Shown here piece by piece: positions 23,239-33,578 of a stretch of DNA of 64,000 nt. A program made the translations under genes and the position numbers. Numbering within the stretch: the first letter of the stretch is position 1; each line of letters opens with the position of its first letter. A model generated the notes under the pieces. The model was not told the origin of the DNA, made no database searches, and saw nothing but the letters and a program-made list of their open reading frames with translations. Source of the stretch: Homoserinimonas sp. (GTDB taxonomy: Bacteria; Actinomycetota; Actinomycetes; Actinomycetales; Microbacteriaceae); contig JAMLGP010000001.1 of assembly GCA_023957835.1 (NCBI GenBank), positions 1,357,575 through 1,421,574 on the forward strand, in the 5' to 3' direction.

Positions 23239-25674
23239 TCATGATATCCACTCAAAGTAGCGCAATCTCCGAGTAGCCAGCCACGATCCCAGCAAGCCAA
23301 ACACTGCAAGCGCTACAACACCTATTGCCATGGGCCATATTGGCAACGAGATCGGCACACTAAGGCGCGCTAGCGCATAGCAGATTGCGACCGCTACTAT
23401 CGATGCCAGTACGGCGACAACGATTCCAATTAGAACACAAACGCCGGCGCTCACCGCAACTACTTTCATAGCCGAACGACGTCCGATTCCAAGTGACCTT
23501 AGGCTCGCTAGAGTTGGTCGCAATCGCCTACTTTCTGAGGTCGTCCACAGTAGGACTGTGACCCCCGCAATGAGGCTCAACAAGCCAGATATTGCCCAGG
23601 TTCTAAGTGGTGCCTCCCAAGGGTCCGGCATCCTAAAGACCTGAATCCAATTGGGATTGAAACCAAGATCTATCGCGACTTGCTTTGCCTTTGCCGCTTG
23701 ATCTGAACTGACCCCGGTGTAGACGAGTTGCGGAAGAAGTATCGGGAACCCGGCTTCGACCGCTTGATCCTTTAGCATGAATCCGTCGATGTTTTGAAAA
23801 CTTGGGTCCAGCCCATTGAGACTTCGCGCCTGGAGTGTGACACCTGGAAAGTCTCCATCAGGCGGGTAAGTTACAGTGTCTCCCTCGATTGGGCCGGTCA
23901 GCAAAGTTCCACCTGACTCCAAGAGCCGCACTTGAGATTCAGACAGCTCAACCCCGATGATCTCTTCCAGCGCCTCAACGCTTGGAACCACTCTTGTAGC
24001 TCCGTCTTGCCGAGTGTTCCCGGCACCAGCCGTGTAGACGACAATCGGGGAGCCTAGACTCAACTCCCGCTCGAACTCCGCCTGGAGCTTCGCGGCCGAA
24101 GTTGGGTCGTCTATCTCCGAAGTGAAGACGATTTGACCAACCGGCACTTGGGACGATTCTCTGCCGTTTTGCGCGTCGAGCGAACTGGTCACAAAAATCG
24201 CTAGTGATAGCCCGAGAATTTGAAGGATTGCGATCGTAGTCACGACAAGCGAATTTGACCGGATATTGGTCGCAAGTCTCCTCAACCCCAACTTGAAGGT
24301 AAGAGTCCCGAGAGAAGCACGACTTACCAGCCGAACTAGCCACGGCGAGGTGGCAATTGCCAGCGAGGAAGCAATCAATATGGCCGACAGAGACATGGTT
24401 GAGATATCGGAAGTTCCGGATCCGAAGAAGATACCGAGCGACGCAAGAATCACCGCTAAGGAAACCCTGTAGAGCGTCCTGTCGAGATCGACTTCTTCAT
24501 CGACGTGCCGATTCTTACTCGCCCTCGCTCGAGCTAGAAAGAGCCCTCCCAAAGCGGCAAGATTCGCGAGCGGGAAAGCGAGCAGAATCAGCCCCAGCGT
24601 AAGGGCGGTCACCGGCCCAAGTTCCCGACTTGAAATGGAGTCCAATATGGGGCGTCCGACAAGTCCGATCCCGACCCCGGTGGCAATTCCCAGCGCAGAA
24701 GCTAGCAACGACATACGCAGAATCGCCGTAAATGCGGACCTGCGCGAGTTCTTGCGGGACACTCCGATGGTCCACATTGTTTCGCGTATTTTGGAAACGA
24801 AGAGTCCGGATATTAGGCCTCCGATGAGACCACCGGTCAGAGGACTGCTAACCATAGACCCCAGCAAAGGAATACTCAGGTTTTGGCCCGCAGATTCGAT
24901 TGCCGCACGAGTCTCTACAAAGAGAGACTCTGGATCAACTGCGTCGACTGGACCATTAGTGTTGGCCTGTAGCGCCGCTCGTACCGCAGAGAGTATGGAA
25001 TCGGGATTCTTCCGCCCCTTCCACCTTACATTTCTGCCAGCAGGGTCACCCAGCGCCGCTGCATCCTCTTTAGAGAGGCTGCCGATGGAAGACCACGTCC
25101 CAGGTGCGACGACAAACTCTCGGGAGTTTCGGGCAAATCGATTTTCAAAGACCCCAACGATTTGCACCGACAGATGCCCGCTAAGGAAGGAGACGTGCGA
25201 GCCGATTGGCCACTGCTCGGATGCACTCGCCGAAACCGCGGCTTCCCCTACTCGGCTCGGCCACGTCCCAGTGACCAGCCGTACGCGATTCCCAATACTA
25301 GCCGTCTCTTGAATCTCATTAAGGACATATGAAGTCTCAGTGTCGTCCGAAGCGTGTAAACCGGCGGCATAATAATCAATCTCGATATTCTGGCCGCCAG
25401 CGCTAGCAACCGCATTCCGTAGTTCCTGATCAAGTGCGCTTCCGTCTTCCCCAATTGGCACAGAGCCAGGAATATTAATGAGCGCATCGGAAACCCCCAT
25501 AATCGAATTCGCCGATTGCACCTTTGATATCGAGAGCGAGTCCACGATCACTCCTGACAGGGCTATAACCAGGCAAACCAGAAATATGGCGAAAGCCCCG
25601 AATCTAACTTGCCAAGCCCGCCAATACATCGAATTCAAGTAGGCAAGCCTTGGTCGTGACCTGGCTTCCTTCAA
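23239..25674 (-). CDS. FtsX-family ABC transporter permease
   Basis: An 811-residue membrane protein with the double-FtsX layout: an N-terminal transmembrane helix (residues 17-45), an extracytoplasmic domain to about 265, a block of helices (about 270-470), a second extracytoplasmic domain and a closing group of three helices. Such type VII (MacB-like) permeases usually do not carry substrate through the membrane but drive extraction or signalling outside. The TTG start overlaps the ATPase stop as TTGA. The nucleotide composition is visibly less GC-rich than neighbours, with more ATA, AGT and TTG codons, which suggests transfer. It probably works with the upstream ATPase and I36-like protein. 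Confidence 0.85.
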   Translation of the reverse strand: MKEARSRPRLAYLNSMYWRAWQVRFGAFAIFLVCLVIALSGVIVDSLSISKVQSANSIMGVSDALINIPGSVPIGEDGSALDQELRNAVASAGGQNIEIDYYAAGLHASDDTETSYVLNEIQETASIGNRVRLVTGTWPSRVGEAAVSASASEQWPIGSHVSFLSGHLSVQIVGVFENRFARNSREFVVAPGTWSSIGSLSKEDAAALGDPAGRNVRWKGRKNPDSILSAVRAALQANTNGPVDAVDPESLFVETRAAIESAGQNLSIPLLGSMVSSPLTGGLIGGLISGLFVSKIRETMWTIGVSRKNSRRSAFTAILRMSLLASALGIATGVGIGLVGRPILDSISSRELGPVTALTLGLILLAFPLANLAALGGLFLARARASKNRHVDEEVDLDRTLYRVSLAVILASLGIFFGSGTSDISTMSLSAILIASSLAIATSPWLVRLVSRASLGTLTFKLGLRRLATNIRSNSLVVTTIAILQILGLSLAIFVTSSLDAQNGRESSQVPVGQIVFTSEIDDPTSAAKLQAEFERELSLGSPIVVYTAGAGNTRQDGATRVVPSVEALEEIIGVELSESQVRLLESGGTLLTGPIEGDTVTYPPDGDFPGVTLQARSLNGLDPSFQNIDGFMLKDQAVEAGFPILLPQLVYTGVSSDQAAKAKQVAIDLGFNPNWIQVFRMPDPWEAPLRTWAISGLLSLIAGVTVLLWTTSESRRLRPTLASLRSLGIGRRSAMKVVAVSAGVCVLIGIVVAVLASIVAVAICYALARLSVPISLPIWPMAIGVVALAVFGLLGSWLATRRLRYFEWIS

Positions 25675-26366
25675 TTACCGGCTCCATCAGTGATATTCAG
25701 AACTCCATCTCTCATTTGGATGAACCTATCGGCGTAATTCCTGACCTCCAGATCGTGCGAGGCGACAATGACACACACCCCCCGATCTGCGGCTTCACGC
25801 AAGATTCCAAATACCCCGCGTGAATTTGCAGAATCGAGAGAACCTGTTGGTTCATCAGCAACCAGGACCGACCGACCACCCACAAGCGCGCGAGCTATCC
25901 CAACTCTCTGTCGTTGGCCGCCAGAAAGCTTTGCCGGCATCCGATTAGCCAGATTCCCCAACCCGACTTCGCCAAGCGATTCCATCGCGAGACTAAAAGC
26001 AGACTTTGGTTCAACTCCCTGCGCCCGGAGCGGCAATTCGACATTCTCGCCCGCGCTGAATTCCTTTATCAGGTTGTTCTCTTGAAAGACGACTCCAACG
26101 TGCTTGAGACGAAGGTCCGCTAGTTGGTCTTGGCTCAAACCCGCGAGGTCGATACCGCGAACGCATACTCTCCCGGATTTGGGTTCAAGCAGTCCGGAGA
26201 TCACCCCAAGCAGAGTGGACTTCCCGGAGCCACTCGGTCCGCCTATCCAAGTAAAGGTACCGGCATCCGCCTTCATGCTCACCCGGCTAAGAGCGTGTAC
26301 CGTCTCACCTGCATCCTCGAATTCGACTGAGACGTCGCTGAGATCGACCACACAGTCCGCCGCCAC
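25671..26366 (-). CDS. ABC transporter ATP-binding protein (MacB/LolD type)
   Basis: The 231-residue ATPase is intact: Walker A GPSGSGKSTLLG near residue 42, Q-loop VFQENNLIKEF, signature LSGGQRQRVGIARAL, Walker B VLVADEPTGSLD and the SHDLE switch. The NLIKEFSAGENVELPL stretch is typical of MacB/LolD-class ATPases. Its GTG start abuts the stop of the secreted protein gene with no gap, and its end overlaps the permease start, so all three genes are translationally coupled. It should power the FtsX-type permease. Confidence 0.92.
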   Translation of the reverse strand: MAADCVVDLSDVSVEFEDAGETVHALSRVSMKADAGTFTWIGGPSGSGKSTLLGVISGLLEPKSGRVCVRGIDLAGLSQDQLADLRLKHVGVVFQENNLIKEFSAGENVELPLRAQGVEPKSAFSLAMESLGEVGLGNLANRMPAKLSGGQRQRVGIARALVGGRSVLVADEPTGSLDSANSRGVFGILREAADRGVCVIVASHDLEVRNYADRFIQMRDGVLNITDGAGN

Positions 26367-26738
26367 TTAGCAGCTAACGCCTTTCCAGCTAGACATTGAG
26401 TCGTTGTCCCAAAGGCCAACATAAGAATTGGAGGAATATTGATTCATCTGATGTGAAGTGCCGCCACCGCTTATATCACTGTACCAGCAAGCGTTATAGA
26501 TGCTGTGATTCGACCAGGAACTCATCTTGTCATTGTTCCCAGTGCTCACATCCTGAAGTGCGAACTGCTGCACTCGCCAGCCCAACTGTGATCCGAAATT
26601 AGCGTTGTCGTATACACACACGTGTGTGCTGGCGCAATCCGCCGGGTATGCTCCGGCCGCAACTATTGAAGCCGATGCTAAAGCCGTTACGGCCATGCCC
26701 ACAACTGTTGCTCGCGCAATTAGCCGAGATCTTCTCAT
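26367..26738 (-). CDS. Secreted I36-like (beta-gamma-crystallin fold) small protein
   Basis: This 123-residue precursor has a Sec signal peptide (hydrophobic core about residues 11-29, Ala-rich cleavage region). The mature part has four cysteines (35, 41, 84, 123). It resembles the peptidase inhibitor I36 family in the CVYDNANFGSQLGW pattern. It looks two-fold: an aromatic strand (CVYDN or CWYSD) and a later NDxMSSW motif each occur twice, as in beta-gamma-crystallin folds. The ATG has AGGGGAG upstream. It is the first gene of an operon with an ABC ATPase and a MacB-like permease. A role as inhibitor, antimicrobial or signal is possible; none is proven. Confidence 0.7.
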   Translation of the reverse strand: MRRSRLIARATVVGMAVTALASASIVAAGAYPADCASTHVCVYDNANFGSQLGWRVQQFALQDVSTGNNDKMSSWSNHSIYNACWYSDISGGGTSHQMNQYSSNSYVGLWDNDSMSSWKGVSC

Positions 26739-27423
26739 TGTTTTCTCCCCTGTGGTCTGTCGCTCGATTTGAGTGCCAGTGCCTCAGGTTTACGCCCGTT
26801 GTTGGTATTCGTCAATAGTAGATGAACAATATTTCAGCATTCAAAGATATACTACAATTTCTATATATGTCCGGGATCTTACTTCGGCCCGCTAAACGCA
26901 GCCGCCGGAACCGGAGCAGTTCCCGCCGAGATCAGCAGGCCAAGTACCAGCCCGAAAAAAGAAAGGGTGCCGTTGCGCGCGACTCGAATCACGAAACTGA
27001 GCCGATGCGAAGAGCCACGGCCTCAACGACCATCCGCTATGGCTAGAGACCGGCCTCAAGCGTTCTTGTGAGTGCCGCAAGCGACAAGCAGAGAAGTATT
27101 AGGTACCCGAACGCCAGTCCAGTCGTCGCCCAGGCGAGCATCGGGTGGCGACCTGGTAGCACTGAACTGAGAATCGCTAGAACCACAATTGCGATCAAGA
27201 CCACGATGGTGCCCAACCATTGCAAGAAATAGAACGCCAGCGCTCCAGCAAGCGCCGTCCAGGCGAGGGTTGAACACCCAAGGGATTGCGCCAATCCTGC
27301 TTTTCACGACCATTCCCTTCCTCTGCCAAGAAAGGATACGGCATCGGCCTAGGGTTCCCAGCGGCGTACCTTTGTCCTAGCCCGAAGTATCAGGGCAAAC
27401 TAATACAGCGCCAATGCGGTGTC
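26739..27423. other. Gene-poor stretch with decayed small membrane-protein frames
   Basis: This 685-bp gap separates the ABC operon from serA. A minus-strand frame at 27043-27294 encodes 83 hydrophobic residues (two segments, FYFLQWLGTIVVLIAIVVL and TTGLAFGYLILLCLSLAAL) but starts at a TTG with no ribosome binding site. A strong AGAGGAAGGGA and ATG just upstream (27313) sit in another frame, which suggests a frameshifted small membrane protein. A second hydrophobic stretch (LSFFGLVLGLLISAG) lies near 26900-26980. Both look like remnants. Downstream is AT-rich DNA holding the I36 operon promoter. Confidence 0.45.
26787..26815 (-). promoter_or_regulatory. Promoter of the I36-like/ABC operon
   Basis: On the minus strand TTGACG (26810-26815) and TAAACC (26787-26792) are 17 bp apart. 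This is one of few classical -35/-10 promoters in the window; the AT-rich DNA upstream to about 26880 may raise its activity. The transcript would have an untranslated leader of about 45 nt with a good ribosome binding site. Confidence 0.55.
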
Positions 27424-29016
27424 CTACTCGTCGACGATGTCGATTTCGCGCATTAGTTCGGCGGAAATCGCTACCCGGACTCGTTCGAGAATCTCGTCTG
27501 GCACCGGCGAGTCGACGGTCAGGACGCTCAGCGCCTGGCCACCTGCGGCGCGGCGGCTGATTTGCATTCCGGCGATATTGATCCCGGCATTTCCGAACTC
27601 GGTGCCGAAGATCGCGACGATTCCGGGTCGGTCTGTGTAGACCATGACAATGAGGTGCTCGGCCAGAGGAACCTCGACGTCGTACCCGTTGATCTCGACT
27701 ATCTTCTCTGTCTGCTTTTGACCCACGAGAGTTCCGGAAACCGAGATCTCGGTGCCGTCGGCAAGTCCGCCGCGGATCGTGAGCAGGTTCCGGTATTCGT
27801 CGCTCACCGCCTCTTTGATCAGGCGCACCGGCACCCCGCGCTGCTCTGCAAGCAGCGGTGCGTTCACATAAGACACGTTCTCGCTCACGATATTTGCGAA
27901 GTATCCCTTGAGCGCGGCGAGCTTGAGCACGTCGACGTCGAACTCGACTATCTCGCCACGCACCTCGACGTCGATCGTGGTCACCGGGCTGCCGGCTAGA
28001 CCAGCAAATACCTGTCCGAGCTTTTCCATAAGCGGGATGCCGGGCCGCACGCTCGGGTCGATCACTCCCCCTGCTACGTTGACGGCATCCGGAACGAGCT
28101 CTCCATCGAGGGCGAGGCGAACCGACCTCGCAACCGAAATGCCCGCCTTCTCCTGCGCTTCTTCGGTTGATGCGCCGAGGTGCGGGGTGAGTACGAGGTT
28201 CTCGATGCCTAGCAGCGGCGAGCCGGTCGGCGGTTCATTGACGAAGACATCGAGCGCTGCGCCGGCGATCCGACCGCTCGTGAGTGCCTCGGCGAGAGCT
28301 GCCTCGTCGATTATCCCGCCCCGGCTGCAATTGACGATTCGCAAATTCGGTTTGACGAGCTTGAACTCGGCTTTGCCGATCATCCCGGTAGTCTCGGGGG
28401 TGCGCGGGATGTGAATGCTTATGAAGTCGCTCGTGCGAAGCAAGTCTTTCAGGCTCGCCAGTTGCACTCCGAGTTGCTGGGCCCTCGCCGGCGTGACATA
28501 AGGATCGTAGGCGATGATCGTCGCACCGAAGGCTGCGAGCCTCTGGGCGACGAGGGTGCCGATGCGGCCGAGGCCGATGATGCCGATCGTCTTTTCGAAC
28601 AGCTCGGTTCCGGTGAAGCTCGACCGCTTCCACTCGCCTGCCTTCGCCGACTGGCTCGCCTGTGGGATGTGCCGCGCGAGAGACAGCAAGTGCCCGATCG
28701 CGAGTTCCGCGGCCGAAACCACGTTAGAAGTCGGGGCGTTGACGACCATGACCCCGGCTTCGGTTGCGGCCTTGATGTCGACATTGTCGAGGCCGACTCC
28801 GGCGCGGGCAACTACCTTGAGTTGGCGGCCCGCAGAAATTACTTCGGCATCCACTCTCGTGGCGGAGCGAACCAGAATCGCGCTCGCTTCCGGGATCGCC
28901 TCCAGCAGCGCTTTTCGATCCGTTCCGTCGACGTTGCGGATGTCGAAATCAGGCCCCAAAGCATCCACTGTTGCAGGCGAGAGTTCTTCAGCAATGAGAA
29001 TTATCGGCTTTGCCAC
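27424..29016 (-). CDS. serA: D-3-phosphoglycerate dehydrogenase
   Basis: SerA oxidises 3-phosphoglycerate, the first step of serine synthesis. The 530 residues match the long actinobacterial form: catalytic and NAD domains (GLGRIGTLVAQRL near residue 147; the His in LTPHLGASTEEAQEKAG), an intervening allosteric substrate-binding domain, and a C-terminal ACT domain (about residue 455 onward) for serine feedback. The start is the GTG at 29016 with AAGGA upstream. TAAAGT on the minus strand at 29080-29085 may be its own -10 box. It lies downstream of ilvC and two small membrane-protein genes. Confidence 0.96.
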   Translation of the reverse strand: MAKPIILIAEELSPATVDALGPDFDIRNVDGTDRKALLEAIPEASAILVRSATRVDAEVISAGRQLKVVARAGVGLDNVDIKAATEAGVMVVNAPTSNVVSAAELAIGHLLSLARHIPQASQSAKAGEWKRSSFTGTELFEKTIGIIGLGRIGTLVAQRLAAFGATIIAYDPYVTPARAQQLGVQLASLKDLLRTSDFISIHIPRTPETTGMIGKAEFKLVKPNLRIVNCSRGGIIDEAALAEALTSGRIAGAALDVFVNEPPTGSPLLGIENLVLTPHLGASTEEAQEKAGISVARSVRLALDGELVPDAVNVAGGVIDPSVRPGIPLMEKLGQVFAGLAGSPVTTIDVEVRGEIVEFDVDVLKLAALKGYFANIVSENVSYVNAPLLAEQRGVPVRLIKEAVSDEYRNLLTIRGGLADGTEISVSGTLVGQKQTEKIVEINGYDVEVPLAEHLIVMVYTDRPGIVAIFGTEFGNAGINIAGMQISRRAAGGQALSVLTVDSPVPDEILERVRVAISAELMREIDIVDE

Positions 29017-29141
29017 GTGTCGATTCCTTGAGCGTCGGGAACGGTGCCGCCGCGGCGCACACGGGCACGGCTGGTGCCCACTTTAGTGCAAGCCGGGGCG
29101 CGCCCGTGCGAGGGTTACGGCGCAGCATGACGCCGAATCGG

Positions 29142-29699
29142 CTACCTGGCCAGCAGGCCGACCAGTTCGGCAAGACTCAGGCTGCCGGCGGCAACCACGC
29201 CGAGCCCGCACAACAGCACGATCGCAAGGACTCCAACATTGCGCTTTCGCGAAACGAACAGCGAAAGGAAGTAAACCACTATCGGCAGTGCCACATTGAT
29301 CACGAGCGGCACCCACGGAATGGCCACTGTATTGAGCCCGTTCTGCTCACGGAACTCATTGAGCCAATTCAACTGGTCGGAAACTCCGAACATGTTCGCG
29401 AGCGCCTCGAAGAGATCCCACGCGTAAAGCAGGGCGAACAGAATCGCTACCGTCCACCAGAACCAGGACGGACCCTTTTTCGATTGAGGTTTCACCGGTT
29501 CACCCTTTGAAGGGCCGACTGCCGTCGCCGCCGGAGTTGCTGAACTCGGTTTGCCGGCAGCGGGCTTCGCGGGTTCGGGTTTCACTATCTCAGGCCCAGC
29601 CGGTCCGGATTCCGCGCCACCGACCGGAGGAGTCTGTTTTGCGAGAGTCGCATCCTTGCCGGAGTCCATTTTGAGCTTTCCGGATAGTCCCTTTGGCAT
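29142..29699 (-). CDS. Membrane protein with Pro/Ala-rich N-terminus
   Basis: I do not recognise a named family. The first 75 residues of this 185-residue protein are a disordered, Pro/Ala/Lys-rich stretch. Three transmembrane helices follow (around WFWWTVAILFALLYAW, VINVALPIVVYFLSLF and NVGVLAIVLLCGLGVV). The ATG at 29699 has AGGGGAAG directly upstream and is preferred to earlier in-frame starts, which overlap the neighbouring gene. It lies eight bases after another small membrane-protein gene between ilvC and serA. The pair probably form one transcript with ilvC. Function unknown. Confidence 0.7.
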   Translation of the reverse strand: MPKGLSGKLKMDSGKDATLAKQTPPVGGAESGPAGPEIVKPEPAKPAAGKPSSATPAATAVGPSKGEPVKPQSKKGPSWFWWTVAILFALLYAWDLFEALANMFGVSDQLNWLNEFREQNGLNTVAIPWVPLVINVALPIVVYFLSLFVSRKRNVGVLAIVLLCGLGVVAAGSLSLAELVGLLAR

Positions 29700-29707
29700 C
29701 GCTTCCC

Positions 29708-30106
29708 CTATCCCGGAATTATGAACGGCCAGGGTGCGAGCAAAATCACACCGACGAACAACCAGAGCAACCGGAACGGAGTCTTCTTGAGCAGAACCCA
29801 CCCGGCGAGCGCCCAAAGAGCGGGGCTCACAATCGCGAGGAACTCGCCCAACTGGTACATGATCTGCGGCAGCACTCCCGCCACCGGCAACGAGTGCGTA
29901 AATGCGTCGATCCCCCAGCCGATCGCGTAAAGCAAATACACCCCGGCAATCACCCCGAACAAGATCAGCAGCACCGGGCTCAAACTCGACCCGCCACCAC
30001 CGACCTTAACCGGAGCCGCGCCCGCAACAGCAGGCTTCCCCGAAACATGCGTCGGATCACTGTCCCCGGCCCAGGTCAGAGCTTCTTCGTCAGCATCCTT
30101 CGCCAT
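29708..30106 (-). CDS. Small membrane protein downstream of ilvC
   Basis: A 132-residue protein with an acidic N-terminus (MAKDADEEALTWAGDSDPTH), a glycine-rich linker and three hydrophobic helices, the first near SPVLLILFGVIAGVYLLYAI. It resembles uncharacterised actinobacterial membrane proteins often found beside ilvC; I know no function. It lies 18 bp after ilvC and eight before the next membrane-protein gene, so it is probably in the ilv transcript. The ATG is the first good start. Confidence 0.72.
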   Translation of the reverse strand: MAKDADEEALTWAGDSDPTHVSGKPAVAGAAPVKVGGGGSSLSPVLLILFGVIAGVYLLYAIGWGIDAFTHSLPVAGVLPQIMYQLGEFLAIVSPALWALAGWVLLKKTPFRLLWLFVGVILLAPWPFIIPG

Positions 30107-30124
30107 GCACCGATCCTATCGACG

Positions 30125-31165
<1,041 letters not shown>

Positions 31166-31212
31166 CTATTGCTGTTCAGGCGAACGCGGTGAAAGCGATC
31201 GCAAGTTGGTTG

Positions 31213-31719
31213 TCAGTTCTTCGGGACCCGATCGGTAATGCTCTTTGATCCGCGGCCGATCGCGAGCAGCCCAGACTGGGCGATCTCCTTGACCCCGTAG
31301 GGCTCGAGAACGCGAAGCAGAGCCTCGGTCTTGTTCGAGTCGCCGGTGACTTCAATGACCACCGCATCCGGGGCCACATCGACCACGCGCGCACGGAACA
31401 GATTGGTAGCCTCGAGCACCTGACCTCGGGTCGTGTTATCGACCTTGACCTTGATCAGCATGTGCTCGCGCTCAACCGTCTGATTCTGATCTAGCTCGAC
31501 GACCTTGATTACATTGACGAGCTTGTTGAGTTGTTTGGTGACCTGCTCGAGCGGCCCCTGTTCGACATCCACAACGATCGTGATTCGGGACAGTCCGGCG
31601 ATCTCGCTCTTGCCTACCGCGAGCGATTCGATGTTGAAGCTGCGCCTCGCAAACAGCCCGGCAACTCGGGTGAGCAGTCCGGGACGGTCTTCGACGAGAA
31701 GGGAGAGTACGTGGACCAT
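31213..31719 (-). CDS. ilvN: Acetolactate synthase small subunit
   Basis: IlvN is the regulatory subunit that raises IlvB activity and binds valine for feedback inhibition. The 168-residue protein has an N-terminal ACT domain (VLSLLVEDRPGLLTRVAGLF, then RRSFNIESLAVG) and a second C-terminal regulatory domain. The ATG at 31719 shares one base with the ilvB stop (TAATG) and lies behind GGAGGTGG, so the subunits are made in coupled fashion. The C-terminal tail after IGRGSKS is short and basic. Confidence 0.96.
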   Translation of the reverse strand: MVHVLSLLVEDRPGLLTRVAGLFARRSFNIESLAVGKSEIAGLSRITIVVDVEQGPLEQVTKQLNKLVNVIKVVELDQNQTVEREHMLIKVKVDNTTRGQVLEATNLFRARVVDVAPDAVVIEVTGDSNKTEALLRVLEPYGVKEIAQSGLLAIGRGSKSITDRVPKN

Positions 31720-33542
31720 TACTCCACCTCCCATTCCGGTGCCTTGTCGCGAGCGTACTGCACGCTGGAATTCCCGACACCTTGCGGCACCATCGGCCAG
31801 ACCATCGCATCGGCGCTCACTATGAAGTCGATCACTACCGGGCGATCATTTGTCTCATTCGCGAGCTTGATCGCGGCGTCCACTTCCTCCTTCTTCGTCA
31901 CCCGGATGCCGAGAGCGCCATACGACTCGGCAAGCTTCACAAAGTCGGGAATCATGACCGTGTCGTGACCGGTATTTAGGTCGGTGAAGGAGTGACGGCC
32001 GTTGTAGAACAGGGTCTGCCACTGCCGCACCATTCCGAGCGAAGAGTTGTTGATGATCGCAACCTTGATCGGAATGTTGTTGATCATGCAGGTGGCGAGC
32101 TCCTGATTGGTCATCTGGAAACAGCCGTCTCCGTCGATGCACCAGACCGTGCGATCAGGGTTCGCTACTTTCGCCCCCATGGCGGCAGGGACCCCGTAGC
32201 CCATGGTTCCGGCTCCGCCGGAGTTGAGCCAGGCGTTCGGCCGCTCGTACTTGATGAACTGCGCGGCCCACATTTGGTGCTGGCCGACGCCTGCGGCGTA
32301 GATCGCCTCCGGTCCGGTGATTTCGCCGATTCGCTCGATCACGTACTGCGGCGCGAGGAGTCCGTCATCTGGCTCGTCGTAGCCGAGCGGGAATCGGGTC
32401 TTGAGTTCGTCGAGCCTCTGCCACCAGGACTTGTAGTCGGGCTTGTGCTTCTTTGCAACATCCTCGAACTCTTCGGTGAGCTCCTTGATGACCTCTTTCG
32501 CGTCGCCGACGATCGGCACATCTGCGGTGCGGATCTTGGAGATCTCGGCCGGGTCGACATCCACGTGAATCACGGTCGCCTTCGGAGCAAACTCGCTGGG
32601 CTTTCCAGTGACCCGGTCGTCGAATCGCGCACCGAGAGCGATGATCAGATCGGCCTCCTGCAGAGCGAGCACCGCCGGTACAGAACCGTGCATTCCCGGC
32701 ATTCCGAGGTGCTGCGGATCCGAATCGGGGAACGCGCCTCTGGCCATTAGGGTCGTGACGACCGGAACCCCGGTGACCTTGGCGAGCTTGTGAAGTTCCT
32801 TTGAGGCTCCTGCCCGAATCACCCCTCCGCCGACATAGAACACCGGCCGCTCGGCCTCTGCAATCATGGTCGCCGCGTTGTGCACCTGCTTGCCGTGCGC
32901 CTTGGTCACTTCCCGGTAGCCGGGAAGATCGACCTTGGGCGGCCAGATGAATGGCGCGCTCTTTTGCTGGGCATCCTTTGTGATGTCCACGAGCACCGGT
33001 CCGGGACGTCCGGTGGTGGCGATGTGGTAGGCCGCAACGAGCGTTTCCGGGATCTCTTCGGGGCTCGTAACCAGGAAGGAGTGCTTGGTAATCGGCATCG
33101 TGATTCCGACGATGTCTACTTCCTGAAACGCGTCGGTGCCCATCGAGGTCGAGAAGACCTGGCCGGTGATCGCGAGCATCGGCACCGAGTCCATGTGGGC
33201 GTCGGCGATTGCGGTCACGAGGTTCGTCGCCCCGGGCCCGCTGGTCGAAATCGCGACCCCGATCTTGCCGGAGGACGAGGCGTAGCCTTCCGCCGCGTGG
33301 CCCGCGCCCTGCTCGTGCCGCACGAGGATGTGGCGGATCTTCTCAGAAGACATGAGCTCGTCGTAAAACGGCATGATTGCTCCGCCGGGCAGGCCGAATA
33401 CGTCCTTGATCCCGAGTAACTCGAGGGTGCGAAGGATCGCACCGGACCCGGTCAGTACCTCGAGTTTTGCCGGTGGTGTTGGCTTTGGGGCACTCGGGCC
33501 GGCGGCCTTCGTGGTTGGCACGGTTGCAGTTTCCGTGGTCAT
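31719..33542 (-). CDS. ilvB: Acetolactate synthase large subunit
   Basis: IlvB is the thiamine-diphosphate enzyme that condenses pyruvate with pyruvate or 2-oxobutyrate, the entry to valine, leucine and isoleucine. The 607-residue protein has a Pro/Thr-rich start, the catalytic Glu in [15 protein letters not shown] near residue 75, the FAD region [12 protein letters not shown], and the ThDP/Mg motif [15 protein letters not shown] with [12 protein letters not shown]. The ATG at 33542 has AAGGT upstream and is preferred over an earlier TTG. It sits between ilvD and ilvN, with a one-base overlap with ilvN. Confidence 0.97.
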   Translation of the reverse strand: MTTETATVPTTKAAGPSAPKPTPPAKLEVLTGSGAILRTLELLGIKDVFGLPGGAIMPFYDELMSSEKIRHILVRHEQGAGHAAEGYASSSGKIGVAISTSGPGATNLVTAIADAHMDSVPMLAITGQVFSTSMGTDAFQEVDIVGITMPITKHSFLVTSPEEIPETLVAAYHIATTGRPGPVLVDITKDAQQKSAPFIWPPKVDLPGYREVTKAHGKQVHNAATMIAEAERPVFYVGGGVIRAGASKELHKLAKVTGVPVVTTLMARGAFPDSDPQHLGMPGMHGSVPAVLALQEADLIIALGARFDDRVTGKPSEFAPKATVIHVDVDPAEISKIRTADVPIVGDAKEVIKELTEEFEDVAKKHKPDYKSWWQRLDELKTRFPLGYDEPDDGLLAPQYVIERIGEITGPEAIYAAGVGQHQMWAAQFIKYERPNAWLNSGGAGTMGYGVPAAMGAKVANPDRTVWCIDGDGCFQMTNQELATCMINNIPIKVAIINNSSLGMVRQWQTLFYNGRHSFTDLNTGHDTVMIPDFVKLAESYGALGIRVTKKEEVDAAIKLANETNDRPVVIDFIVSADAMVWPMVPQGVGNSSVQYARDKAPEWEVE

Positions 33543-33578
33543 TGGTCTTACCTTCAATTCAGATTTGAGCTTCAGCTC

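Noticed and set aside
26822..27046. A 74-residue plus-strand frame upstream of the ABC operon
   Set aside because: It is rich in Arg and Ser without hydrophobic pattern, runs antisense to a regulatory region, and has no ribosome binding site.
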